The position numbers and the translations under genes were made by a program. Source: Burkholderia latens (lineage in GTDB: Bacteria > Pseudomonadota > Gammaproteobacteria > Burkholderiales > Burkholderiaceae). Taken from it: DNA of 64,000 nt. Position 1 is the stretch's first letter. Every line of letters starts with the position of its first letter. A model generated the notes under the pieces. The model ran no database searches. It was not told the origin of the DNA and worked only from the letters and a program-made list of their open reading frames with translations. The stretch lies in contig NZ_CP013435.1 of the NCBI RefSeq assembly GCF_001718795.1, forward strand, positions 1,984,001 to 2,048,000. Reading direction: 5' to 3'. Below are positions 9,838 through 21,206 of this stretch, one piece after another.

Positions 9838-10620
9838 ATGATCCTGAAATCTCCCCGCCTGTGGGTCGCGGCGGCTGCTTTTGCAGCGGCACCGGCATTT
9901 GCCCAGAACATCGCCGTCGTCAACGGCACGCCGATTCCGAAGTCGCGCGCCGACGCGATGGTTGCGCAGCTCGTCCAGCAAGGACAGACCGACAGCCCGC
10001 AGCTTCAGCAGGCCGTGCGCCAGGAACTCGTGAACCGCGAAATCCTGATGCAGGAAGCGATCCGCGAAGGCATCCCGAACCGTCCGGACGTGAAGGCACA
10101 GGTCGCCGTCGCGCAGCAGACGGTCGTGCTGCGCTCGATGATCGAGAGCTTCCTGAAGAAGAACCAGCCGACCGACGCCGAAGTGAAGGCGCGCTACGAC
10201 GATCTCGTCAAAGGCGCCGGCGGCAATCGCGAGTATCACCTGCACCACATCCTCGTCGAAAGCGAGCAACAGGCGAAGGACCTGATCGCGAAGATCAAGG
10301 GCGGCGCCAAGTTCGAGGATCTGGCGAAGCAGTACTCGAAGGATCCGGGCTCGGGCAAGAACGGCGGCGACCTCGACTGGTCGGACCCGAAGGCGTACGT
10401 GCCGGAATTCGCGGCGGCCGCCCAGAAACTGCAGAAAGGCCAGATGACCGATGCGCCGGTGAAGACGCAGTTCGGCTGGCACATCATCCGCGTCGACGAC
10501 ATCCGCGACATCGCACCGCCGCCGTTCGACCAGGTGAAGGCGCAGATCGCGCAGCAAATCGTGCAGCAGAAGCTGCAGGCGTTCGAGGAAGGGCTGCGTC
10601 AGCAGGCGAAGATCCAGTAA
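9838..10620 (+). CDS. Periplasmic peptidyl-prolyl isomerase (parvulin, PpiC/PrsA type)
   Basis: A 260-residue secreted parvulin. Residues 1-22 form a signal peptide ending AFAAAPAFAQ. A SurA/PrsA-like helical N-terminal part follows, and the PpiC domain spans about 134-227, with HHILVESEQQA, FEDLAKQYSKDPGSGKNGGD and TQFGWHIIRVDD. Such proteins help outer-membrane and secreted proteins fold. It closes the yciB-bolA operon and is followed by a strong terminator. Confidence 0.93.
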   Translation: MILKSPRLWVAAAAFAAAPAFAQNIAVVNGTPIPKSRADAMVAQLVQQGQTDSPQLQQAVRQELVNREILMQEAIREGIPNRPDVKAQVAVAQQTVVLRSMIESFLKKNQPTDAEVKARYDDLVKGAGGNREYHLHHILVESEQQAKDLIAKIKGGAKFEDLAKQYSKDPGSGKNGGDLDWSDPKAYVPEFAAAAQKLQKGQMTDAPVKTQFGWHIIRVDDIRDIAPPPFDQVKAQIAQQIVQQKLQAFEEGLRQQAKIQ

Positions 10621-10642
10621 CGCCGGCGAAGCTCGCCCGCGC

Positions 10643-10677
10643 AAAGGCCGCTCCGTGTGAGCGGCCTTTTTGTTTTT
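10643..10677 (+). terminator. Rho-independent terminator after the parvulin gene
   Basis: AAAGGCCGCT and AGCGGCCTTT form a 10-bp stem around a 7-nt loop, followed by a T-rich run. Confidence 0.9.
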
Positions 10678-10770
10678 CGTACCGGCTCGCGTATGGAGCG
10701 ACTCGCACGGGGCGACGAGCACGACCGACTTGCGGGCATGCGGCACGTCGACGCATCGGTCGGGAAACGA

Positions 10771-10795
10771 AAAAAGCCGCTCGACGCGGCTTTTG
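10771..10795 (-). terminator. Terminator for the acetyltransferase/purL transcript
   Basis: AAAAAGCCGC, a 5-nt loop and GCGGCTTTT form a hairpin. On the minus strand it ends in a T-run made by the A-run at 10769-10775, so it can end minus-strand transcription and perhaps work both ways. Confidence 0.8.
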
Positions 10796-10834
10796 TGAAC
10801 GGTGACACGGCAAGCGGATTGGCGCTGCGGCCCG

Positions 10835-11377
10835 CTACACCCGATGAAACACGTCGTGGTAACGAACCGCGCCCGACGGCTGCGGCGCGGTTTCATCGAA
10901 TGCAAGCGCTTGGAAATACGCGCGCGCCGCGCCCGTGAATACGAGATCGCCGGACGGCACGAAACCGAAACGCGTGTAGTACGACGGCTCGCCGAGCACG
11001 ACGCAGCCGCGTGCACCGAGCCGCCGCAACGCGTCGAGCCCCGTGCGCACGAGCCCCGCACCGACACTCTGCCGCCGGCATTCGGGCCGCACCGCGAGCG
11101 GCGCGAGCCCGTACCAGCCGTGACTGCCGGCCGGCTCGCCGCCGATCGACACTGGCGAGAACGCAACGTGGCCGATCACGCGCTCATCGCGCTCCGCGAC
11201 GAGCGACACGCTCAGCGCGCCGTCCGCGCGCAGCGTGTCGACGATCTGCCGCTCGAGTTGGCCCTGCTGCGGCGCGTCCGCGAACGCGGCAACGATCACG
11301 CGACCGATCGCATCGACGTCGCTCGCGCGCTCGTCGCGCAGCGTGACGATGTCGACCGGCGCGTGCGGATCGAACAT
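10835..11377 (-). CDS. GNAT-family N-acetyltransferase
   Basis: A 180-residue GNAT acetyltransferase with the core pattern LAPLAVRPECRRQSVGAGLV, which includes the acetyl-CoA pyrophosphate loop, then VVLGEPSYYTRFGFVPSGDL typical of the YhbS subgroup. The acceptor substrate is unknown. Its ATG at 11377 shares its A with the purL stop codon (TAATG), implying translational coupling. An in-frame ATG at 11419 would overlap purL further and is less likely. Confidence 0.88.
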   Translation of the reverse strand: MFDPHAPVDIVTLRDERASDVDAIGRVIVAAFADAPQQGQLERQIVDTLRADGALSVSLVAERDERVIGHVAFSPVSIGGEPAGSHGWYGLAPLAVRPECRRQSVGAGLVRTGLDALRRLGARGCVVLGEPSYYTRFGFVPSGDLVFTGAARAYFQALAFDETAPQPSGAVRYHDVFHRV

Positions 11378-14300
11378 TAGCCGATCCAGCGGCGTGCGTT
11401 GCGGAATACGCGCATCCACGGGCTCGCGTCATCCCAGCCTTCCGGATGCCAGCTCATCGTGACCGTGCGGTGCACGCGCTCCATGTGCGGCATCAGCACC
11501 GAGAAGCGCCCGTCGGCCGTCGTGACCGACGTGATGCCGGCCGGCGAGCCGTTCGGGTTGAACGGATAGCGTTCGGTCGCTTCGCCACGGTGGTCGACAT
11601 AACGCATCGCGACCGCAACGCGCTCGATGTCGCCCTGCTGCGAGAAGTCCGCATAGCCTTCGCCGTGCGCGACGGCAACCGGAATCCGCGAGCCTTCCAT
11701 CCCGGCGAAGAAGATCGACGGCGACTTCTCGACTTCGACGAACGAGAAGCGCGCTTCGAATTGCTCGGACTTGTTGCGCGTGAACTTCGGCCACGCTTCG
11801 GCGCCCGGGATCATCGACGCGAGGCTCGACAGCATCTGGCAGCCGTTGCAGATGCCGAGCGCGAACGTGTCGGGGCGCGCGAAGAACGCGGAGAACATGT
11901 CGGCGAGGTTCGCGTTGAAGCGGATCGTCTTCGCCCAGCCTTCGCCGGCGCCCAGCACGTCGCCGTACGAGAAGCCGCCGCACGCGACCGCGCCCGCAAA
12001 ATCGGCGAGCGTCGCACGGCCCGCGAGCAGGTCGCTCATGTGCACGTCGTGCGCGTCGAAGCCCGCGCGGTCGAACGCGTAGGCCGTTTCGAGGTGCGAA
12101 TTCACGCCCTGCTCACGCAGGATCGCGACGCGCGGGCGCGCGCCCGTCGCGATGAACGGCGCGGCGACATCGTCGGCCGGGTCGAAGGTCAGCACCGGCG
12201 AAATGCCCGGGTCGGCCGCGTCGAGCAGCGTGTCGTATTCGGCGTCCGCGCAGGCCGGGTTGTCGCGCAGGCGCGCGATGCGCCAGCTGACTTCGCTCCA
12301 CGCGCGATGGAGTTCGACGCGCGGCGCATCGAACACCTTCTTCGCATCGCGATACACCTCGATCATGTCGCGATCGTTGACCGTGCCGATTACGTGCGAG
12401 CACGCCGACAGGCCGAATTCGCGCAGCGCGGCGAGCACCGCGTCGCGGTCGGCCGCGCGCACCTGCACGACGGCGCCGAGTTCTTCGGAGAACAGCGCGC
12501 GCAGCGTGCGATCCTCACGGCGGCCGCTCGTCTGCTTTGCCCAGTCTTTTGCGTCGCCGTAGTCGGATTCGTGGTTCGGGTCGAGCGTCAGCATGTCGAC
12601 GTTGAGCGACACGCCTGCATGGCCCGCGAATGCCATCTCGCACACCGTCGCCCACAGGCCGCCGTCCGAGCGGTCGTGGTACGCAAGCAGCTTGCCCTGC
12701 GCGTTCAGCGACTGGATCGCGTTGAAGAACCGCTTCAGGTCTTCCGGGTCGTCGACGTCCGGCGTCTCGTCGCCAACCTGTTGCGTGACCTGCGCGAAGA
12801 TGCTGCCGCCCATCCGGTTCTTGCCGCGGCCGAGATCGATCGCGATCAGCACGCTGTCGCCCGCGTCGGCGATGCGGCGCAGTTGCGGCGTCAGATGGCG
12901 GCGCACGTCGTCGACCGGCGCGAACGCGGAGATGATCAGCGACACCGGCGACACCACTTCCTTCGCGACGCCCTGCTCGTCCCATTTGGTCTTCATCGAC
13001 AGCGAATCCTTGCCGACCGGGATGCCGATTCCGAGCGCCGGGCACAGCTCCATGCCGATCGCCTTGACCGTGTCGAACAGCGCGGCATCCTCGCCGGCCG
13101 TGCCGCACGCAGCCATCCAGTTCGCCGACAGCTTCAGCTTGTCGAGCGACGCGATCGGCGCGCTCGCGATATTCGTGATCGCCTCGCCGACGGCCATGCG
13201 GCCCGACGCCGGTGCGTCGATTACAGCGAGCGGCGTGCGCTCGGCCATCGTCATCGCCTCGCCCTTGAAGCCCGCGTAGTCGAGCGCGGTCACCGCGCAG
13301 TCGGCCACCGGCACCTGCCACGGGCCGACCATCTGGTCGCGAACCGACGTGCCGCCGACCGAACGGTCGCCGATCGTGATCAGGAACGACTTGCTGCCGA
13401 CCGTCGGATGCTTCAGCACGTCGACCGCGACTTCCGACAGCGCGATGCCCGTCACGTCGACAGGCGCGCGCTCGACCGCGACGCGCGTGACGTCGCGGTG
13501 CATGCGCGGCGGCTTGCCGAGCAGCACTTCCATCGGCATGTCGACCGGGAATTCATCCGCGCCCGTCGCTTCGTCGTCGACGAGGCGCAACTGGCGTTCG
13601 TCGGTCGCGACACCCACCACCGCGAACGGGCAGCGCTCGCGCGCGCAGATCGCTTCGAAACGCGGCAGGTCGGCCGGCGCGATCGCCAGCACGTAGCGCT
13701 CCTGCGCCTCGTTCGACCAGATCTCGCGCGGCGACAGGCCCGATTCCTCGAGCGCGACCTTGCGCAATTCGAAGCGCGCGCCCTTGCCCGCGCCGTCGAC
13801 GATCTCGGGGAACGCGTTCGACAGGCCGCCCGCGCCGACGTCGTGAATGCTCAGGATCGGGTTTTCCGCGCCGAGCTGCCAGCAGCCGTTGATCACTTCC
13901 TGCGCGCGCCGCTCGATTTCCGGGTTGCCGCGCTGCACCGAGTCGAAGTCGAGTTCGGCCGTGTTGGCGCCGGTCGCCATCGAGCTCGCCGCGCCGCCGC
14001 CCATGCCGATGCGCATGCCGGGGCCGCCGATCTGGATCAGCAGCGAACCCGCCGGCACGTCATGCTTGTGCGTGTGTTGATCCGCGATGTTGCCGAGGCC
14101 GCCCGCGATCATGATCGGCTTGTGATAGCCGCGCACCTGGCCGCCGACGTTCTGCTCGTACACGCGGAAGTAGCCGCCGAGGTTCGGCCGGCCGAATTCG
14201 TTGTTGAACGCGGCGCCGCCCAGCGGGCCGTCGATCATGATCTGCAGCGGCGACGCGATGCGGTCCGGGCGGCCGTACGGGCCGTGCTGCTCGTTCGGGT

Positions 14301-15441
14301 TGCGCTCGGCGATCGGCTGCGCGGCGTCGCGGTCGTTTTCCCACGGCTGGCGGGCATCCGGCAAGTCGAGGTTCGACACCGTGAAGCCGGTGAGGCCGGC
14401 TTTCGGACGCGCACCGCGGCCCGTCGCGCCTTCGTCGCGGATTTCACCGCCCGCGCCGGTCGCCGCGCCGGGGAACGGCGAGATCGCGGTCGGGTGGTTA
14501 TGCGTCTCGACCTTCATCAGCGTGTGCGTGAGCTCGGTGTGGCGGCCGTAGCGCTGGCCGGGCTCGCCCGCCGCGCCCGCGTTGCGCGGGAACCAGCGCT
14601 CGGCTTCGGCGCCCATCATGATCGACGAGTTGTCCGAATACGCGACGATCGTGCCCTGGGGGCTCACCTTCTCGGTGTTGCGAATCATCGCGAACAGCGA
14701 CATGTCCTGCTCCTGCCCGTCGATCGTCCACTGCGCGTTGAAGATCTTGTGGCGGCAATGCTCGCTGTTCGCCTGCGCAAACATCATCAGCTCGACGTCG
14801 GTCGGGTTGCGTTCGAGCTTGCGGAACGCGTCGACCAGATAGTCGATCTCGTCGTCGGCGAGTGCGAGGCCGAGCTCGACGTTCGCCTGCTCGAGCGCGG
14901 CGCGGCCGACACCCAGCACGTCGACGGTCGACAACGGCTTGGCCGGCAGTTCGTCGAACAGGTGCTTCGCATCGTCGCGCGCGGCGACCACGCTCTCGGT
15001 CATCCGGTCATGCAGCGCGGCGGCAACCGCTGCGCGCGCGTCGTCGGACAGCGCCTTCTTGCCGCCGAGCAGGCCCGACTTCAGCGTGACCGTGAATTCG
15101 ATGCCGCGCTCGATACGGCGCACCTGCGTGAGGCCGCAGTGCTGCGCGATGTCGGTCGCCTTGCTCGCCCACGGCGAGACCGTGCCGAAACGCGGCAGTA
15201 CGACGAAGGTCTCGGCCGTTCCCTTTTCGGCCGCCGGCTCGAACGGCGCGCCATAGTGCATCAGCGCGTCGATGCGGGCGTTGTCGTCAGCCGACAGCGG
15301 CTCGGCCGCATTGACGAAGTGCAGGAACTGGCCGCGCACCGCGACGATGTTGGCGTCGATTTGCCTGAGCGTGTCGAGCAGGCGGGTTTGACGGAAATCG
15401 GAGAGGGCCGAAGCGCCGGGAAAACACGAGAAGTGAGCCAT
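11377..15441 (-). CDS. purL: Phosphoribosylformylglycinamidine synthase
   Basis: A 1354-residue large-type PurL catalysing ATP- and glutamine-dependent conversion of FGAR to FGAM in purine synthesis. An N-terminal FGAR-binding region leads into two synthetase halves ([19 protein letters not shown], then [12 protein letters not shown]). A C-terminal glutaminase has the Cys nucleophile in [10 protein letters not shown] after [15 protein letters not shown], and His in AVAHGEGY. The ATG at 15441 gives the canonical MAHFSCFPG start. TATAAT on the minus strand at 15508-15503 is a probable -10. The stop overlaps the start of the acetyltransferase gene. Confidence 0.97.
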   Translation of the reverse strand: MAHFSCFPGASALSDFRQTRLLDTLRQIDANIVAVRGQFLHFVNAAEPLSADDNARIDALMHYGAPFEPAAEKGTAETFVVLPRFGTVSPWASKATDIAQHCGLTQVRRIERGIEFTVTLKSGLLGGKKALSDDARAAVAAALHDRMTESVVAARDDAKHLFDELPAKPLSTVDVLGVGRAALEQANVELGLALADDEIDYLVDAFRKLERNPTDVELMMFAQANSEHCRHKIFNAQWTIDGQEQDMSLFAMIRNTEKVSPQGTIVAYSDNSSIMMGAEAERWFPRNAGAAGEPGQRYGRHTELTHTLMKVETHNHPTAISPFPGAATGAGGEIRDEGATGRGARPKAGLTGFTVSNLDLPDARQPWENDRDAAQPIAERNPNEQHGPYGRPDRIASPLQIMIDGPLGGAAFNNEFGRPNLGGYFRVYEQNVGGQVRGYHKPIMIAGGLGNIADQHTHKHDVPAGSLLIQIGGPGMRIGMGGGAASSMATGANTAELDFDSVQRGNPEIERRAQEVINGCWQLGAENPILSIHDVGAGGLSNAFPEIVDGAGKGARFELRKVALEESGLSPREIWSNEAQERYVLAIAPADLPRFEAICARERCPFAVVGVATDERQLRLVDDEATGADEFPVDMPMEVLLGKPPRMHRDVTRVAVERAPVDVTGIALSEVAVDVLKHPTVGSKSFLITIGDRSVGGTSVRDQMVGPWQVPVADCAVTALDYAGFKGEAMTMAERTPLAVIDAPASGRMAVGEAITNIASAPIASLDKLKLSANWMAACGTAGEDAALFDTVKAIGMELCPALGIGIPVGKDSLSMKTKWDEQGVAKEVVSPVSLIISAFAPVDDVRRHLTPQLRRIADAGDSVLIAIDLGRGKNRMGGSIFAQVTQQVGDETPDVDDPEDLKRFFNAIQSLNAQGKLLAYHDRSDGGLWATVCEMAFAGHAGVSLNVDMLTLDPNHESDYGDAKDWAKQTSGRREDRTLRALFSEELGAVVQVRAADRDAVLAALREFGLSACSHVIGTVNDRDMIEVYRDAKKVFDAPRVELHRAWSEVSWRIARLRDNPACADAEYDTLLDAADPGISPVLTFDPADDVAAPFIATGARPRVAILREQGVNSHLETAYAFDRAGFDAHDVHMSDLLAGRATLADFAGAVACGGFSYGDVLGAGEGWAKTIRFNANLADMFSAFFARPDTFALGICNGCQMLSSLASMIPGAEAWPKFTRNKSEQFEARFSFVEVEKSPSIFFAGMEGSRIPVAVAHGEGYADFSQQGDIERVAVAMRYVDHRGEATERYPFNPNGSPAGITSVTTADGRFSVLMPHMERVHRTVTMSWHPEGWDDASPWMRVFRNARRWIG

Positions 15442-15780
15442 GGGCTGGACTGACGTCGATGAGTCGCGCGAGGTGGCGACGTGGGGCGAAAGGAAGGCCG
15501 TAATTATACCCGGAAGTCGGTCGTCCCAGACCGGTCGATCCGCACCCGTCGCGCACCGCGACGGTGCAGCGCGCCGGCCGCGCGACGCCGCTCCGGGAAA
15601 CCGCCGCCCGGGCCGGCACGCGCGGCGATCGCAGCCCATGGCCGCACGACGGCGCGACCGGCGTGGGTGCGCGACGCCGGCCGGCGCGATTTTGGCGCTA
15701 TCATTCGCGGTTCACCGGGCCAGCGGCCCGTCAGCGAATTCTCACCGGGCGGCGCACGCCGCCCGTCATCGAAGCAATCC
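15442..15780. other. Divergent intergenic region purL / FAD oxidoreductase
   Basis: This 339-bp gap holds no gene. A perfect TATAAT on the minus strand (15508-15503) is a likely purL -10 with a poor -35. The remainder is GC-rich with no motif I can name. No PurR-type box was found by eye. Confidence 0.5.
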
Positions 15781-17085
15781 ATGGATGTCATCGTCATCGG
15801 CGGCGGAATCAGCGGCGTCGCCACCGCCTACCAGCTGCGCGCGGCCGGCCATCGCGTGTGCGTGGTCGAACGCCACGCAACCGTCGCGCAGGGCGCAACC
15901 TACGGCGACGGCGGCATGCTGCTCCCGAGCCCGCTCGACGTCTGGTTCGGCCCGACCTTCATGCGCGGGCGCCAGCCGCGCGACACCGGCATCGTCTACA
16001 AGCCCGGCTTCAACGGCGGCGTGCGCCGCTTCGTCAAGCAGCTCGCCACGCTGCGCGAGCCCGACGCCTTCGCCGCGCAGTACGCGCGGCTGCGCCCGTT
16101 GATCGATGCGTCGCGCGACACCCTCGCCGACATCGAGGCGCGCTTCGGGCTCGAATTCGAGCAGAAGCCCGGCATCCTGCACGTCGTGCGCGAGCCGCGC
16201 GACTGGGATGCACTGCAGCCGGCGCTCGACCTGTTGCGCACGCTCGACCAGCCGTACCGCGTGCTCACCGCCGACGAATGCGCGGCGCTGGAACCGTCGG
16301 TGCCGGCCGAGCCCGGCTTCGCCGGCGGCGTGCTGCTCGACGCCGAACGCACCGGCAACGGCCCGTTGTTCGCGAAGCTGGTCAGACAGGCGCTCGACGA
16401 GCACGGCGTGCAGTTCCGTTTCGGCGCGGACGTCGCCGCGATTCGCGTCGACCACGGCCGCGTGGCGGTCGAACTCGCGCCGGCCGGCGGCGGCCGGCAC
16501 ACGGCGAAGGCACACGAAGTCGACGTGATTGCGGCCGATGCGATCGTGGTCGCGGCAGGCGCAGGCAGCCTGCCGCTGCTCGAGCGGCTCGGCTGGCAGC
16601 TGCCGCTGCATCCGGTGCGCGTCCATACGCTGACCGCGCCCGTTGCGTACGAAGAACATGCACCGCACCTGAGCGTCGTCGATTCGATCAAGCGGATCTC
16701 GATCACGCGGAGCCACCAGCGGCTGCGTATCGGGGGCGCCGCCGTGCTGCAGAGCGCAGCCGACACCGCGAAGCCCCTGCCCGAGCACCTATCCGAGACC
16801 ACGCTCGCGCTGCTGAGCCAGGCCGTGCACGACTGGGTGCCGGGCGCCGCGCGGATCTCCGCCGCGCTGTCGTGGCAGGGCACGCAGCTGCTGTCGCCGG
16901 ACGGCCTGCCGGTCGTCGGTCCGACCCCGCATCCGCGCGTGTTCGTCAATTTCGGCCATGGTCCGGCGGGTTGGGGGCTCGCATGCGGCTCTGCTAGAGT
17001 GGTGACCGATTACGTCGGCGGCGACACGCAGCAGTGGCCCGCCGATACGCTGGCCGCACTGAGCGCCGCGCGCTTCGCGACCTGA
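15781..17085 (+). CDS. FAD-dependent D-amino-acid dehydrogenase-like oxidoreductase
   Basis: A 434-residue DAO/DadA-family flavoprotein. The FAD-binding Rossmann motif VIGGGISGVATAYQLRAAGH occupies residues 4-23, followed by YGDGGMLLPS. The C-terminal FAD-contact motif is GPTPHPRVFVNFGHGPAGWG. It likely oxidises an amino acid or amine to the imino acid and passes electrons to the respiratory chain. Substrate is uncertain: D-amino acids are likeliest but glycine or opine-type substrates fit too. The ATG at 15781 gives the canonical start. NAD(P)HX repair and pgi follow on the same strand. Confidence 0.85.
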   Translation: MDVIVIGGGISGVATAYQLRAAGHRVCVVERHATVAQGATYGDGGMLLPSPLDVWFGPTFMRGRQPRDTGIVYKPGFNGGVRRFVKQLATLREPDAFAAQYARLRPLIDASRDTLADIEARFGLEFEQKPGILHVVREPRDWDALQPALDLLRTLDQPYRVLTADECAALEPSVPAEPGFAGGVLLDAERTGNGPLFAKLVRQALDEHGVQFRFGADVAAIRVDHGRVAVELAPAGGGRHTAKAHEVDVIAADAIVVAAGAGSLPLLERLGWQLPLHPVRVHTLTAPVAYEEHAPHLSVVDSIKRISITRSHQRLRIGGAAVLQSAADTAKPLPEHLSETTLALLSQAVHDWVPGAARISAALSWQGTQLLSPDGLPVVGPTPHPRVFVNFGHGPAGWGLACGSARVVTDYVGGDTQQWPADTLAALSAARFAT

Positions 17086-17139
17086 CCGCCGCGGGCGCTT
17101 GCCGGGGCGGCCCCCTCTTCCCGCCGCCATGATCCCGCG

Positions 17140-18687
17140 ATGACGAACACCCGCCCGCTTCCCGACTCCACCGCTCCGCTGCCGCTGCTGCGCGTCGCCG
17201 ACCTGCGGGCGGCCGAAGCCGCCGCAGCCGCCGGACTGCCGCCGCACACGCTGATGGGCCGCGCAGGCGCGGCGGCCGCGCGCTGGCTGTCCGAGCGTGT
17301 GGCCGGCGACGACCGCGCGGTGTGGTTCGCGGTCGGCCCCGGCAACAATGGCGGCGATGCGCTGGTGGCCGCGGTGCAGCTGCAGCAGCTCGGCGTAGCC
17401 ACGCAGGCGTGGATGCCGGTGCCGGTCAAGCCCGACGATGCGCAATGGGCGCTCGAACTCGCGCGCACCGCCGGCGTACCGCTGTCGGCCGAGCCGCCCG
17501 CGTCGCTCGACGATTACGCGTGGGTCGTAGACGGCCTGTTCGGCATCGGCCTGGGCCGCCCGCTCGACGGCCCGTTTGCCGAGCAGGCCGCGCGCATCGC
17601 CGCGCACACGCGCGGCGGCGGCCGCGTGCTCGCGCTCGACGTGCCGAGCGGGCTGGACAGCGATACGGGCCGGGTCGTCGGCGCGGGCATTGCGGTCGCG
17701 GCCACGCACACGCTCACCTTCATCGGCGCGAAACCGGGCCTGTACACCGGCGACGGCCGCGACCTCGCCGGCCACATCGACATCGCGACGCTCGACGTTG
17801 CGCCGCCCGCCGCGCCTGCGGTCGTGCTGAACGCGCCCGCACTGTTCGCCGCGGCGCTGCCCGCGCGTGCGTTCGCGTCGCACAAGGGCACGTTCGGCAG
17901 CCTCGCCGTGCTCGGCGGCGACACCGGCATGTGCGGCGCGCCGATTCTCGCCGCGCGCGCGGCGCTGTTTGCGGGTGCCGGCAAGGTGCATGTCGGTTGT
18001 CTCGGCTCCGGCGCGCCGCCGTACGATCCGCCGTTTCCCGAACTGATGCTGCATCCGGCCGGCAGTCTGACGCTCGATGCGATGTCCGCGATCGCCGCCG
18101 GCTGCGGCCTCGGCACGCGCGACGCCGCCGCGGCGCTCGTGCGCGACGTGCTTGCGCACGACATCGCGACGCTGCTCGATGCCGATGCGCTGAATCTCGT
18201 CGCCACGCACGCCGACCTCGCGGCAGCGGTCGCCACGCGCGGCGCGCGCGGCCATGCGTGCGTGCTGACGCCGCATCCGCTCGAGGCCGCACGCCTTCTC
18301 GGCTGCGACACCGCGGCGATACAGCACGATCGCCTGGCCGCTGCACGCTCGCTCGCCACGCGCTACGCGAGCATCGTCGTGCTGAAGGGTTCGGGCACGG
18401 TGATTGCGGCGCCCGACGGGCGCCTGACGATCAATCCGACCGGCAATGCCGCGCTCGCGACCGGCGGCACCGGCGACGTGCTCGGCGGCCTGATCGGCGC
18501 GTTGCTCGCGCAGCGCGTGGCCCCGTACGAAGCAGCGCTCGCGGGCGTCTACCTGCACGGCCTCGCGGCCGACACGCTGACCGCGAAAGGCACGGGGCCG
18601 GTCGGCCTCACCGCGGGCGAACTCGCGCCGATGGTGCGCACGCTGGTCAATCGCCTTTTTTACCCGTCGCGGCGCGCCGACATATAA
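17140..18687 (+). CDS. nnrDE: Bifunctional NAD(P)H-hydrate epimerase / dehydratase
   Basis: A 515-residue fusion that repairs damaged NAD(P)H hydrates. The N-terminal YjeF_N epimerase (about 1-225) shows VGPGNNGGDALVAA and DVPSGLDSDTG. The C-terminal carbohydrate-kinase-like dehydratase (about 230-510) shows KGTFGSLAVLGGDTGMCGA and the nucleotide motif TGGTGDVLGG. Length and order match bacterial YjeF. It lies 54 bp behind the FAD oxidoreductase. Confidence 0.95.
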   Translation: MTNTRPLPDSTAPLPLLRVADLRAAEAAAAAGLPPHTLMGRAGAAAARWLSERVAGDDRAVWFAVGPGNNGGDALVAAVQLQQLGVATQAWMPVPVKPDDAQWALELARTAGVPLSAEPPASLDDYAWVVDGLFGIGLGRPLDGPFAEQAARIAAHTRGGGRVLALDVPSGLDSDTGRVVGAGIAVAATHTLTFIGAKPGLYTGDGRDLAGHIDIATLDVAPPAAPAVVLNAPALFAAALPARAFASHKGTFGSLAVLGGDTGMCGAPILAARAALFAGAGKVHVGCLGSGAPPYDPPFPELMLHPAGSLTLDAMSAIAAGCGLGTRDAAAALVRDVLAHDIATLLDADALNLVATHADLAAAVATRGARGHACVLTPHPLEAARLLGCDTAAIQHDRLAAARSLATRYASIVVLKGSGTVIAAPDGRLTINPTGNAALATGGTGDVLGGLIGALLAQRVAPYEAALAGVYLHGLAADTLTAKGTGPVGLTAGELAPMVRTLVNRLFYPSRRADI

Positions 18688-18798
18688 CGCCGCTATACTG
18701 AGTGCCCCGCCGCACGGCGGGCCCGCTCGTCCGCCGGCTTTACGCTCCCGATGCGCCGGCGCGGCATTCCTCCCGATTCACGCTTCACTCGAACCGCC

Positions 18799-20421
18799 AT
18801 GACGCTGAATTCGCTCCCCGCCTGGACTGCCCTTCAATCCCACTTCGAACAAATCCGCCATGCGCGGCTGCGCGACTGGTTCGCGCCGGAAAACGACCGC
18901 GCGCCGACCCGCGCCGAACGCTTCACGATTCCGGGCGGCGGCCTCGCGGCCGATTTCTCGAAGAACCGCATCAACGACGACACGCTGCGCCTGCTCGTGC
19001 AACTGGCCCGCGAAGCGGGCGTCGAAGCGCGCCGCGACGCGATGTTCGCCGGCGAGATCGTGAACCCGACCGAAGGCCGCGCAGCGCTGCATACCGCACT
19101 GCGCGCGACCGACCCGCACGCGCCGTTCCATGCGCAGGTCAGCGCGGAGCGCGCGAAGATGGCGACCTTCGCGCGCGCCGTGCGCAGCGGCGTGTGGACC
19201 GGTTACACCGGCAAGCGCATCCGCCACGTGATCAACATCGGTATCGGCGGCTCGGATCTCGGACCGAAGATGGTTACGCACGCGCTGCACCACGTCGCGA
19301 CGCCGGAGATCTCGACGCACTTCGTGTCGAACGTCGACGGCGCCGATCTCGCGCGCGTGCTCGAGCAGGTCGATCCGGAGGAAACGCTCGCGATCATCGT
19401 GTCGAAAACCTTCACGACGCTCGAGACGATGACGAACGCACGCTCGCTGCGCGACTGGTTCGTCGCGCGCGGTTGCCCGGAGGATGCGCTCGCGAAGCAC
19501 TTCGTCGGCGTGTCGGCGAATCCGGCCGAAGTCGTGAAGTTCGGCATCGCGGCCGACAACGTGTTCGAAATGTGGGACTGGGTCGGCGGCCGCTATTCGC
19601 TGTGGTCGGCGGTCGGCCTGTCGATCATGATCGCGATCGGGCCCGAGCAATTCGACGAACTGCTCGCCGGCGCGAACGACATGGACCGCCATTTCCGCGA
19701 AGCGCCGCTCGAGCGCAACCTGCCGGTGCTGCTCGGCCTGATCGGCATCTGGTATCGCAACTTCTTCGGCTCGCAGAGCTACCTCGTCGCGCCGTATTCG
19801 GAAGCGCTTCACTACCTGCCGTCCTACCTGCAGCAGCTCGAGATGGAAAGCAACGGCAAGTCCGCGCGGCTCGACGGTTCGTTCGTCGACTACCCGACGT
19901 CGGCGGTCACGTGGGGCGAGCCGGGCACCAACGGCCAGCACGCGTTTTTCCAGATGCTGCACCAGGGCCCGACGATCGTGCCGATCGACTTCATCGCGGT
20001 GCTGACGCCCGAACATCCGCTCGCCAGCCATCATCCGAAGCTGCTGGCGAATTGCTTCGCGCAGAGCGAAGCGCTGATGCTCGGCCGCACGCTGGAAGAA
20101 GCACGGGAGGTCGCCGGCCCCGGCAAGGAAGCGCTCGCGCCGCATCTGACGTTCCCCGGCAACCGCCCGACGACGACGCTGCTGGTAGACGCGCTGACGC
20201 CGCGCGCGCTCGGCGCGCTGATCGCGCTCTACGAACACAAGGTGCTGGTACAGGCCACGGTGTGGGACATCAATCCGTTCGACCAGTGGGGCGTCGAGCT
20301 CGGCAAGATTCTCGGCAAGGTCGTGGAAGCGGACCTGTCGGCCGAGTCGGTCGATCCGGCGAAGCACGATTCGTCGACGACCGCGCTGATCGAGCGCGCC
20401 CGCGCGGCGCTCAAGCGCTGA
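18799..20421 (+). CDS. pgi: Glucose-6-phosphate isomerase
   Basis: A 540-residue cytoplasmic isomerase interconverting glucose-6-phosphate and fructose-6-phosphate. Family signatures are [13 protein letters not shown] (near 154), [25 protein letters not shown] and the catalytic region around [26 protein letters not shown] carries the catalytic His. The ATG at 18799 (MTLNSLP) is preferred to an ATG at 18751 that only adds an Arg-rich tail. In Burkholderia glucose use is mainly Entner-Doudoroff, so it probably also serves gluconeogenesis. Confidence 0.97.
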   Translation: MTLNSLPAWTALQSHFEQIRHARLRDWFAPENDRAPTRAERFTIPGGGLAADFSKNRINDDTLRLLVQLAREAGVEARRDAMFAGEIVNPTEGRAALHTALRATDPHAPFHAQVSAERAKMATFARAVRSGVWTGYTGKRIRHVINIGIGGSDLGPKMVTHALHHVATPEISTHFVSNVDGADLARVLEQVDPEETLAIIVSKTFTTLETMTNARSLRDWFVARGCPEDALAKHFVGVSANPAEVVKFGIAADNVFEMWDWVGGRYSLWSAVGLSIMIAIGPEQFDELLAGANDMDRHFREAPLERNLPVLLGLIGIWYRNFFGSQSYLVAPYSEALHYLPSYLQQLEMESNGKSARLDGSFVDYPTSAVTWGEPGTNGQHAFFQMLHQGPTIVPIDFIAVLTPEHPLASHHPKLLANCFAQSEALMLGRTLEEAREVAGPGKEALAPHLTFPGNRPTTTLLVDALTPRALGALIALYEHKVLVQATVWDINPFDQWGVELGKILGKVVEADLSAESVDPAKHDSSTTALIERARAALKR

Positions 20422-20442
20422 CGCGACGGCGTCATGCGAACA

Positions 20443-20485
20443 CCGGCCGCACGAGGCAATCTGCCCTTCCGTGCCGTGCGGCCGG
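20443..20485. terminator. Inverted repeat between convergent pgi and the ABC ATPase gene
   Basis: An 11-bp perfect stem (CCGGCCGCACG with its complement) encloses a 21-nt loop between two convergent genes. There is no long T-run, so it is a probable but not certain bidirectional terminator. Confidence 0.5.
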
Positions 20486-20504
20486 CACGAAAACCCCGTG
20501 ACTG

Positions 20505-21206
20505 CTACACCGCGTGCGGCGCAACGATGCGTCCGGCATCGATCGTGATCGTCGTCGCGCAGCGCCGCGCGAGTTCGGTGTCGTGCGTGACAAGCACAAG
20601 CGTCGCGCCGTGCGTGCGGTTCAATTCGAACATCAGGTCGATGACAGCATGACCGGTTGCCGCGTCGAGGCTGCCGGTCGGTTCGTCGGCAAACAAAATC
20701 GCCGGATGCGTGACGAACGCGCGCGCGAGCGCAACGCGCTGCTGCTCGCCGCCCGAGAGCAGCTTCGGATAATGTGCGGTGCGTTCGCCGAGCCCGACCT
20801 GCACGAGCAGCGCCCTCGCGCGATCGGCCGCTTCGCGCGCACTGATGCCGCCTTGCAGTTCGAGCGGCAGCATCACGTTCTCGAGTGCCGTCAGGTGCGG
20901 CATCAACTGGAACGACTGAAACACGAACCCGACCGCTCCGTTGCGCAGCGCCGCGCGCTCGTCCTCATCGAGCTGGTCGAGCGCGCGGCCGAGCAAGCGA
21001 ACCGTGCCGCTCGTCGCGCTGTCCAATCCCGCAAGCAGGCCGAGCAGCGTCGATTTGCCGGACCCCGATGCCCCGACGATCGCGAGGCTGCTGCCCGCGC
21101 GTACGACAAACGAGATGCCGTCGAGGATCGTCAGCGCGCCCGTTGCATCGGCAACCTGCTTGCATACGTCATGGACTTCGATGATCGGATCGGTAATCTT
21201 GAACAT
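20505..21206 (-). CDS. ABC transporter ATP-binding protein (YbbA/LolD type)
   Basis: A 233-residue ATPase of the MacB/LolD/YbbA class. Walker A is GASGSGKST, the signature is [15 protein letters not shown], and Walker B is [12 protein letters not shown], followed by the H-loop [11 protein letters not shown]. It should energise a permease of the FtsX-like type, but no permease gene is in the window next to it. Its ATG at 21206 lies on the opposite strand over the esterase start codon. A GTG two codons further upstream, behind GCGGAA, is an alternative. The tesA/ybbA head-to-head order is also known from E. coli. Confidence 0.92.
   Translation of the reverse strand: MFKITDPIIEVHDVCKQVADATGALTILDGISFVVRAGSSLAIVGASGSGKSTLLGLLAGLDSATSGTVRLLGRALDQLDEDERAALRNGAVGFVFQSFQLMPHLTALENVMLPLELQGGISAREAADRARALLVQVGLGERTAHYPKLLSGGEQQRVALARAFVTHPAILFADEPTGSLDAATGHAVIDLMFELNRTHGATLVLVTHDTELARRCATTITIDAGRIVAPHAV

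Noticed and set aside
11446..15453. A 1335-residue plus-strand open frame
   Set aside because: It is antisense to purL, which is certain.
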